The notes under the pieces are model-generated. The model was not told the origin of the DNA and searched no databases. It saw nothing but the letters and a program-made list of their open reading frames with translations. Source: Clostridia bacterium (GTDB taxonomy: Bacteria > Bacillota > Clostridia > Oscillospirales > SIG627). From it: a stretch of 6,073 bases of DNA. Below are positions 1 through 4,144 of the stretch, piece by piece (the stretch's first letter is position 1; each line of letters opens with the position of its first letter). The stretch lies in assembly GCA_017408325.1 (NCBI GenBank), contig JAFQUW010000118.1:1-6073 (forward strand), given 5' to 3'. Both the position numbers and the translations under genes were made by a program.

Positions 1-139
1 CGTCACGCTGTTCGGGATGGTGACGGAGGTCAGAGCGGTGCAACCCTCGAAAGCGCCCCACCCAATGCTCGTCACGCTGTCAGGGATGGTGACGGAGGTC
101 AATTTCTTGCAACCATAGAAAGCCTCCTCCCCAATGCTT
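1..139 (-). repeat. 69-bp tandem LRR coding repeat
   Basis: Near-identical units begin at about 1, 70 and 139 on the plus strand. Each starts with a form of CGTCACGCTGT..GGGATGGTGACGGAGGTC. The period of 69 bp equals one 23-residue leucine-rich repeat. The two units nearest the window edge are highly similar, while the third (from 139) is more diverged (TGTCACACCATC). The array continues off the left edge, so its copy number is unknown. Such arrays readily expand or contract by recombination. Confidence 0.85.
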
Positions 140-378
140 GTCACACCATCTTCCATCACAACAGACGTGATATAAGTTCCCCACGGTGCCAAAAGATCAA
201 ACGAATAATCATAATCTCCCATTACCCCTTTACCGCTGATGGTAAGTTTGGTACCATCCAGCGTCCAGGTGCAGTCGCCGGTCGTGCCGGAGGTCGCCGC
301 ACTGACCGGCAGTGCCGACAGAGGAACGACCAGCGCCACGAGCAGAAAAGCAAGGAGCAAAGATACCGGTCTTTTCAT
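1..378 (-). CDS. Secreted BspA-type leucine-rich-repeat protein (3' end beyond window)
   Basis: The minus strand is open from an ATG at 378 to the window edge, giving 126 codons with no stop. An AAGGAG Shine-Dalgarno (389-394) lies 10 bases before the ATG and fixes the start. Residues 1-27 form a signal peptide: MKR, a hydrophobic core ([16 protein letters not shown]), and a VSA/A cleavage site near residue 27. Residues 28-62 ([22 protein letters not shown]) match the cap region that precedes BspA-like LRRs in many Clostridia. From about residue 67 come 23-residue repeats of the form SIGxxAFxGCxxLTSVTIPxSVT, seen as [26 protein letters not shown] and TIPNSVT. Family members are exported or cell-surface proteins, some of which act in adhesion; the role here is inferred. 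The rest of the protein, including any anchor, is outside the window. It is transcribed divergently from the XRE regulator and carries operator-like repeats in its promoter, so repression by that regulator is likely. Confidence 0.9.
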   Translation of the reverse strand, partial: MKRPVSLLLAFLLVALVVPLSALPVSAATSGTTGDCTWTLDGTKLTISGKGVMGDYDYSFDLLAPWGTYITSVVMEDGVTSIGEEAFYGCKKLTSVTIPDSVTSIGWGAFEGCTALTSVTIPNSVT

Positions 379-446
379 TTCAATATTTCTCCTTCACAAA
401 CAGATTTTTTTCGGAGGAAGCACAAGATCTCCCGATGTTTTATATA

Positions 447-461
447 ATTCCAAAATAGAAT
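447..461. promoter_or_regulatory. Operator-like inverted repeat O1
   Basis: ATTCCAAAATAGAAT has 5-bp arms around a 5-bp centre with one arm mismatch, matching the consensus ATTCY-N5-RGAAT shared with the sites at 474 and 514. It covers the first transcribed bases of the LRR gene if transcription starts near 461. The likely ligand is the neighbouring XRE protein; this is inference from position and symmetry. Confidence 0.55.
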
Positions 462-467
462 AAAAAA

Positions 468-496
468 ATTATAATTCCGTTTCGGAATTTTGTCAA
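468..496 (-). promoter_or_regulatory. Consensus vegetative promoter of the LRR gene
   Basis: On the minus strand TTGACA (491-496) is followed after exactly 17 bases by TATAAT (468-473). Both hexamers and the spacing match the sigma-70/sigma-A consensus perfectly. The expected start of transcription is near 461, giving a leader of about 80 nt before the ATG at 378. Fifteen of the 17 spacer bases are the inverted repeat at 474-488, so a protein bound there would directly block RNA polymerase. The -35 box overlaps the TTGTCA on the opposite strand (490-495). Confidence 0.85.
474..488. promoter_or_regulatory. Operator-like inverted repeat O2, in the LRR promoter spacer
   Basis: ATTCCGTTTCGGAAT is a perfect inverted repeat; its two 6-bp arms ATTCCG and CGGAAT flank the 3-base centre TTT. 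It lies between the -35 (491-496) and -10 (468-473) of the minus-strand promoter. It belongs to the same 15-bp motif family as 447-461 and 514-528. Placement inside a promoter spacer is typical of repressor operators. Confidence 0.7.
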
Positions 497-515
497 GAAG
501 TATCCCCTTTATAAT
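490..515 (+). promoter_or_regulatory. Probable promoter of the XRE regulator gene
   Basis: A perfect TATAAT lies at 510-515, about 30 bases before the ATG at 545. The best -35 match, TTGTCA at 490-495, is only 14 bases upstream, shorter than the optimal 16-18, so the promoter may be weak or need help. Transcription would start near 522, within operator O3. The -35 overlaps that of the divergent LRR promoter by five bases, so two polymerases could not occupy both at once. Confidence 0.5.
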
Positions 516-528
516 TCTAGAAAAGAAT
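514..528. promoter_or_regulatory. Operator-like inverted repeat O3, at the regulator promoter
   Basis: ATTCTAGAAAAGAAT has perfect 5-bp arms (ATTCT/AGAAT) around AGAAA. It overlaps the last two bases of the TATAAT at 510-515 and covers the expected transcription start of the XRE gene, so binding would give negative autoregulation. It shares the motif of O1 and O2. The centre-to-centre distances are 27 bp (O1-O2) and 40 bp (O2-O3). Confidence 0.6.
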
Positions 529-544
529 GAATAAAGGTGCAATT

Positions 545-799
545 ATGAAAACCAGAAAAAAAGAATACGGGACAGCCAATCTGATCGGGCGGCGTGTCGA
601 AACACTGCGCAAAGCGCGCCGAATCAGCCAAAAAGACTTCATTTCCAAAATGCAGCTTTTCGGCTGTGACATCAATCCTACCAGTTTCTCAAAGCTGGAG
701 GGGCAGATCCGTATGGCAAACGACAAGGAACTGTTTGTGATCGCCCGCATCTTAGAAGTTTCCATCGAGGAGCTTTATCCCGAAGAAGTGAGAAAATAG
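545..799 (+). CDS. XRE/Cro-CI family helix-turn-helix transcriptional regulator
   Basis: A single-domain DNA-binding protein of 84 residues. Residues 14-77 form the five-helix XRE fold: GRRVETLRKARR (helix 1), SQKDFISKM (helix 2), NPTSFSKLEGQ (recognition helix 3, with the conserved S-K-L-E), NDKELFVIARIL (helix 4) and SIEELYPEEV (helix 5). No oligomerisation or peptidase domain follows, so it is Cro-like rather than CI/LexA-like and is expected to bind as a simple dimer. I chose ATG 545, preceded by AAAGGTG (533-539). An in-frame ATG at 527 adds six residues, but it lies inside operator O3 and only a few bases from the expected transcript start, with no good ribosome-binding site. Divergent orientation from the LRR gene and the three flanking inverted repeats suggest autoregulation and control of the LRR gene. 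A strong terminator follows directly. Confidence 0.88.
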   Translation: MKTRKKEYGTANLIGRRVETLRKARRISQKDFISKMQLFGCDINPTSFSKLEGQIRMANDKELFVIARILEVSIEELYPEEVRK

Positions 800-815
800 T
801 CTTTTTTAATCCTAT

Positions 816-848
816 AAAGAAGCACGCAAAAAATGCGTGCTTCTTTTC
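816..848 (+). terminator. Strong intrinsic terminator after the regulator gene
   Basis: AAAGAAGCACGCA (816-828) pairs perfectly with TGCGTGCTTCTTT (834-846) across an AAAAA loop, giving a 13-bp stem followed by TTTTCTTTTTG. It begins 17 bases after the regulator stop codon. It should isolate regulator transcription from the virion operon, so that operon needs its own promoter or antitermination. On the minus strand the tract after the stem is poorer in T, so it is mainly a plus-strand terminator. Confidence 0.92.
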
Positions 849-909
849 TTTTTGTCATTGTGTGTCAGTCTCCGGGAGGGATAGCATCGCTTGCGAAAAC
901 CACATTTTC

Positions 910-914
910 GGAGG
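910..914 (+). promoter_or_regulatory. Ribosome-binding site deciding the portal start
   Basis: GGAGG lies six bases before ATG 921 and selects this start over the in-frame TTG at 891, whose only candidate site (GGGAGG, 874-879) is 11 bases away. The hairpin CGAAAA-CCACA-TTTTCG (894-910) ends on the first G of this site and could slightly affect its access. Confidence 0.7.
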
Positions 915-920
915 TGTTTT

Positions 921-2498
921 ATGCGAAAAGAAATCAAGGCCGCGACAACGGAAGATTTCCGTCTGTTCGAGGCGGGCCGCGACTACAATCGCAAGATCGG
1001 CTTATACGAAAACGTGAGCCGAAACGAACGATTCTACCGCGGTGACCAGTGGAACGGCGTCAACGCGGGCGATCTGCCGACTCCGGTGTTCAACCTGTTC
1101 CGACGCGTCATCAACTACTTTTCCGCAACGCTGATGAGTCAGAAACTCAGTCTGCGTTTCACGGCGGACGGTGTGGGCGCACTCTACGACGAGGAAGAAA
1201 GACGGAAACTCGAAACGGCCTGCGAGATCATTTCGGGATACGCAAATTACCGTTTCGACCGAGAACGAATGACCACTCTTCTCTCCGATGCTGTACTCGA
1301 CGCCGCCCTCACGGGGGATGCGGTCGCCTACGTCTATTGGGACGCCGACCGACGCACTTCGCAAGGCTACAAAGGAGACTTCGCCACCGAACTCTTTGAC
1401 AACACGAACGTCTTCTTCGGAGACGTCAACACGCCGAAGGTTCAGGAACAGCCCTACATTCTTCTTTCGGGACGCGAACTCGTCTCCAAACTCCGCGAAG
1501 AGGCTGCCGCCTGCGGCCGCTCTCGCGAGGAGATCGAGCGCATTGCCTCCGATGAAGACACCGCCTGGGGCGCGGGCGACTATGCCGAAAAGGAACTGTC
1601 CGGCACGAAGGCGACCTACGTCATCAAACTCTACAGAAAAGACGGTACGATCCGCTATCGAAAAAGTTGTCAGAACGCCGTCATCTGCCCCGAACGCGAC
1701 ACGGGACTGACGCGTTACCCCGTCGCCCTGATGAACTGGGATCGCGTCAAAAACTCCTATCACGGGCAGGCCGTCGCCACGGGGCTGTGCGAAAACCAGC
1801 TCTACATCAACAAGGCCTTTGCCATGGTGATGAAGCACATGATGGACCACTCCTTCTCGAAGGTGATGTACAACTCGAACCTCATCGACGACTGGACGAA
1901 TGCCATCGGCGAGGCGATCGCCGTCAACGGCGAAGTGGAAGGCGCGGCACTCAGACTCGAGCCGGGCTCGATGCAGAGCGGATTTTTGGAGGTCATCAAC
2001 CTTGCGCTTTCACTGACCAAGGAACTCATGGGCGCGACCGACGCCGCGCTCGGCGAAGTTCGTCCCGACAACACCAGTGCGATCATTGCCCTGCAACAGT
2101 CGAGCTCCCTGCCGCTGGAAAATCAGAAGCGCGCCCTCTTTGCCTTCGTGGAGGACATCGGGCTCATCTGGCTCGACTTCATCCTCCACTACTACGACGC
2201 GTCGCGCGTGATGCTCTATCGCCAAAAAGATGTGCTCACGGGGGCAACACTGCCGCCGGAAGTCTTCTCCGACGTGCTTTTCTCCTGCATCGCGGAGGCC
2301 GGCGCTTCCTCCTACTGGAGCGAACTTGCCACCCTCTCGACGCTCGACAATCTATTGGGTCAGGGCCACATCACCCTCGCTCAATATCTGGACCGTCTGC
2401 CCGACGGCTACCTTCCCAAGCGAAGTGAGCTGTTGTGCGAAATAAAAGAAAGGAACTACGAAGATGGACGAACAGAACCTGAAGAAACCCGTCCCTGA
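921..2498 (+). CDS. Phage portal protein (P22/T7-like short-tailed phage type)
   Basis: 525 residues. Portal proteins form the dodecameric ring at one capsid vertex through which DNA is packaged and ejected and to which the tail attaches. The N-terminus shows the usual pattern ERFYRGDQWNG (36-46) followed by TPVFNLFRRVINYFSATLMSQK (54-75), where Q-W and N-(hydrophobic)-R are typical of this family. A central part (108-290) has GDAVAYVYWD and a Y-P-V-A-L-MNWDRVKNSYHGQ stretch. Residues 351-425 are mostly helical (EVINLALSLTKELMGATDAALGEVRPDNTSAIIALQQ) and resemble the portal stem/wing helices, with the N-T-S-A-I motif. Length is close to T7 gp8 (about 536) and well below P22 gp1 (725), so a long C-terminal barrel is absent. 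It is the first gene of the virion operon and overlaps the scaffold gene by 35 bases. The family is assigned by pattern, not by a search. Confidence 0.85.
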   Translation: MRKEIKAATTEDFRLFEAGRDYNRKIGLYENVSRNERFYRGDQWNGVNAGDLPTPVFNLFRRVINYFSATLMSQKLSLRFTADGVGALYDEEERRKLETACEIISGYANYRFDRERMTTLLSDAVLDAALTGDAVAYVYWDADRRTSQGYKGDFATELFDNTNVFFGDVNTPKVQEQPYILLSGRELVSKLREEAAACGRSREEIERIASDEDTAWGAGDYAEKELSGTKATYVIKLYRKDGTIRYRKSCQNAVICPERDTGLTRYPVALMNWDRVKNSYHGQAVATGLCENQLYINKAFAMVMKHMMDHSFSKVMYNSNLIDDWTNAIGEAIAVNGEVEGAALRLEPGSMQSGFLEVINLALSLTKELMGATDAALGEVRPDNTSAIIALQQSSSLPLENQKRALFAFVEDIGLIWLDFILHYYDASRVMLYRQKDVLTGATLPPEVFSDVLFSCIAEAGASSYWSELATLSTLDNLLGQGHITLAQYLDRLPDGYLPKRSELLCEIKERNYEDGRTEPEETRP

Positions 2499-2871
2499 GA
2501 CTGCCGAAACGTCAAACGAAAAGACGCCCGAGACAGTCTCCGAGGAAGAGCGCATCGTGGCGGACATTGAGACGCTGCGCGCACTGTTCCCCGAATTGAC
2601 TCCCGAACAGATCCCCGAGGAAGTCTGGAAAAAGGTGAGCGAGGGAGAAAGCCTCGCCGCCTCCTACGCGCTTTTCTATCTGAAAGAACAGAAAGAAAAA
2701 GAGCGCATCGAAATCCACAACCGCGAAAACGAAGAAAAAGCGCTCGGCAAGATCCGACAGGACAAGGATTCGGAGGAGTACTACTCCCCCGAGACCGTCC
2801 GCAAGATGTCCCAGAAAGAAGTGCGCAAAAACTACGATGCCATCTTAAGAAGCATGGATCGTTGGAACTAA
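2464..2871 (+). CDS. Probable small capsid scaffolding protein
   Basis: 135 residues, highly charged and predicted almost entirely helical. Residues 1-30 are acidic, Pro/Thr-rich and probably disordered (KKPVPETAETSNEKTPET). Residues 28-60 hold helices around LRALFPELTPEQIPEEVWKKV, and 70-105 form a Glu/Lys-rich segment likely to be coiled coil (FYLKEQKEKERIEIHNRENEEKAL). The C-terminus YYSPETVRKMSQKEVRKNYDAILRSMDRWN (107-135) is basic and fits a helix-turn-helix end like the coat-binding tail of P22-type scaffolds. I recognise this 'SPE-VR-MS-EV--NYD-I--SM--W' ending from small proteins between portal and coat genes in Clostridia prophages. Position, charge and size support scaffold, though sequence alone does not prove it. 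The ribosome-binding site AAAGGA (2449-2454) lies inside the portal gene, and the 35-base overlap suggests translational coupling. Confidence 0.7.
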   Translation: MDEQNLKKPVPETAETSNEKTPETVSEEERIVADIETLRALFPELTPEQIPEEVWKKVSEGESLAASYALFYLKEQKEKERIEIHNRENEEKALGKIRQDKDSEEYYSPETVRKMSQKEVRKNYDAILRSMDRWN

Positions 2872-2886
2872 GAAAGGAAGAAAACC

Positions 2887-3714
2887 ATGGCTATCTCCAA
2901 TTTTATCCCCACCCTCTGGAGCGAAACGCTCTACTCCGAACTGAAGAACAACTACGTCGCCGTCAAACTCTCCAACCGCGATTTTGAAGGCGAGATCCGC
3001 GGCGAAGGCGACCGCGTCAAGATCGTCGGCGTCGGCCCCGTCACCGTCTTTGACTACCAGAAGAACAGCGACATGCCCGCCCCCGAGGTGCTCACCGATT
3101 CCGAACGCACCCTGATCATCGATCAGGCGAAAGGCTTCAACTTCTGCATCGACTCCATCGACCTTGCTCAGTCCAAGAAGACCCTGATGCAGGCAGCGAT
3201 GAAGGAAGCGTCCGACGCCCTTGCCGACGTTGCCGACAGCTACATCTACTCGTTGACCGACGAAAACGTGCGTGAGATCACAAACGATGCCGTCACGAGT
3301 GAATCCATCCTCTCCACCATCTCCGACGCCCGTCGCATGCTCATGGAAGCAAACGTCCCCAATTCTGCAAAGATCTCGCTGGAGGTCTCTCCTGCCATTG
3401 AGCAGAAACTCGTTTTGGCAAAAGTCCTCCGCTCCACCGACAACGCCGAAGATCTCTCCCGCGGCTACATCGGAAGCCTGATGGGCTTCGACATCTACGT
3501 GACCAACAACATTCCGCAGAACGAGGACGGCTCCTGGCGTTGCATCGCACGCACCTCCCGCGCCATCTCCTTTGCTGAGCAGATCAGTGCGGTCAAGGCG
3601 TACGAACCCGAACTGCGTCACGGCGACGCGGTCAAGGGTCTGCATCTCTACGGTGCGAAGATCGTGTACCCCAAGGAAATGGTCGTGCTCAACCTGACGC
3701 CGAGCGCCGAATAA
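2887..3714 (+). CDS. Major capsid protein (HK97 fold, P22-coat-like, short form)
   Basis: 275 residues; the subunit of the icosahedral shell. The N-terminal part MAISNFIPTLWSETLYSELKNNYVAVKLSNRDFEGEI (1-37) is the typical arm of this coat family, followed by a beta-rich stretch GDRVKIVGVGPVTVFDY (41-57). Residues 84-125 hold the F-N-F-x-ID-S-IDLAQ segment and a long helix with KEASDALADVADSYIY, like the HK97 spine helix. The C-terminal half carries YIGSLMGFDIYVTNNIP (194-210) and SFAEQISAVKAYEPELRHGDAVKGLHLYGAKIVYPKEMVVLNL (228-270), both typical of these coat proteins. Length is near mature HK97 gp5 (282) and well below P22 gp5 (430), so the P22 insertion domain is absent. No N-terminal scaffold-like or protease-cleaved extension is seen; scaffolding is evidently a separate gene. 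AAAGGA (2873-2878) precedes the start, and the next gene begins one base after the stop. Confidence 0.87.
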   Translation: MAISNFIPTLWSETLYSELKNNYVAVKLSNRDFEGEIRGEGDRVKIVGVGPVTVFDYQKNSDMPAPEVLTDSERTLIIDQAKGFNFCIDSIDLAQSKKTLMQAAMKEASDALADVADSYIYSLTDENVREITNDAVTSESILSTISDARRMLMEANVPNSAKISLEVSPAIEQKLVLAKVLRSTDNAEDLSRGYIGSLMGFDIYVTNNIPQNEDGSWRCIARTSRAISFAEQISAVKAYEPELRHGDAVKGLHLYGAKIVYPKEMVVLNLTPSAE

Positions 3715-3715
3715 C

Positions 3716-4114
3716 ATGGTCGCCCGCGAGATTTACCGACGCGCACTCGCTCTTCTGCAAGAGGAGGATACCGACGGTGCAAACTACGATTCCGATCGCT
3801 TTGAATCTACCGCGCCTCGTTTGATCAACCTTCTCTGCACGCTGCTCGACGACCTCGATCTACACATCAAAGGCCGCCGCTTCCATGAAAGCCAAAGCGA
3901 ACCGCGTTCGATCGAAACCCTGGATGACGAGGTGCTTCTGCACCCCGTCATCTGCGCGGGCGTTCTCCCCTTGGGCTTGGCGTTTCTTCTCATCAGCGAA
4001 GAGGACACCTCCCGCGCCGGACTGTTTTTCAAACTCTACGAGCAAGAAAAAGATGCTCTGCGCCGTCGTTTCAAACAGTCCCGACGGCACAGGATCACTT
4101 CCGTATACTCCTAA
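3716..4114 (+). CDS. Head-tail connector / portal adaptor protein
   Basis: 132 residues, mostly alpha-helical. The pattern is REIYRRALALLQEEDTDGANYDSDRFESTAPRLINLLCTLLDDLDLHI (4-51), then a loop with SIETLDDEVLLHP (65-77), a hydrophobic helix VICAGVLPLGLAFLLISEED (78-97) and a final helix AGLFFKLYEQEKDALRRRF (101-119) with a basic tail. This arrangement (A-L-L-x-E, a helix of the form LLN.L..EL, a LDDE loop, and L-P-x-G-L-A-x-L-L-x-x-E-D) is that of small connector proteins such as the gp6/gp4-like adaptors that bind under the portal and close the packaged head. Its place directly after the coat gene and before the nozzle gene agrees. The start lies one base after the coat stop with no clear Shine-Dalgarno, so translation is probably coupled to the coat gene. 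The hydrophobic helix is a core helix rather than an obvious transmembrane segment. Confidence 0.68.
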   Translation: MVAREIYRRALALLQEEDTDGANYDSDRFESTAPRLINLLCTLLDDLDLHIKGRRFHESQSEPRSIETLDDEVLLHPVICAGVLPLGLAFLLISEEDTSRAGLFFKLYEQEKDALRRRFKQSRRHRITSVYS

Positions 4115-4144
4115 GGCGGCACACGTCCGCCGGAAAGGCACACT

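Noticed and set aside
1..150. CRISPR array or mobile-element repeat
   Set aside because: The repeated units are 69 bp, contiguous, in frame, and encode 23-residue leucine-rich repeats; there are no spacers.
379..432. Possible RNA structure hiding the LRR ribosome-binding site (CTTCCTCC of the leader against AAGGAG)
   Set aside because: Only about five contiguous pairs including a wobble can form, and competing pairings in the leader are as good; too weak to call a riboswitch or thermometer.
239..463. Plus-strand 74-codon open frame
   Set aside because: It is antisense to the signal-peptide part of the LRR gene and runs through the AT-rich promoter region; no credible product.
379..920. Phage attachment site or tRNA gene marking the prophage edge
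   Set aside because: No tRNA-like cloverleaf, integrase or duplicated core sequence is visible, and only one side of any junction could be in this window.
1002..1850. Minus-strand open frame (282 codons) inside the portal gene
   Set aside because: It is an antisense shadow of the portal gene caused by codon bias; no domain pattern or translation signal is seen.
1667..2428. Plus-strand 253-codon frame in the portal gene
   Set aside because: It is Arg/His-rich low-quality sequence out of frame with the clearly recognisable portal protein, and has no ribosome-binding site.
2440..2498. Possible programmed frameshift joining portal and scaffold
   Set aside because: The frames overlap by 35 bases in an A-rich stretch, but there is no canonical slippery heptamer, and the scaffold gene has its own ATG and ribosome-binding site, so an ordinary overlapping start explains it.
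2845..3717. Long minus-strand open frame (290 codons) opposite the coat gene
   Set aside because: It mirrors the full coat gene. GC-rich, C-ending codons in the real gene suppress antisense stops. Its translation is Gly/Val/Asp-rich without recognisable domains, and there is no ribosome-binding site.
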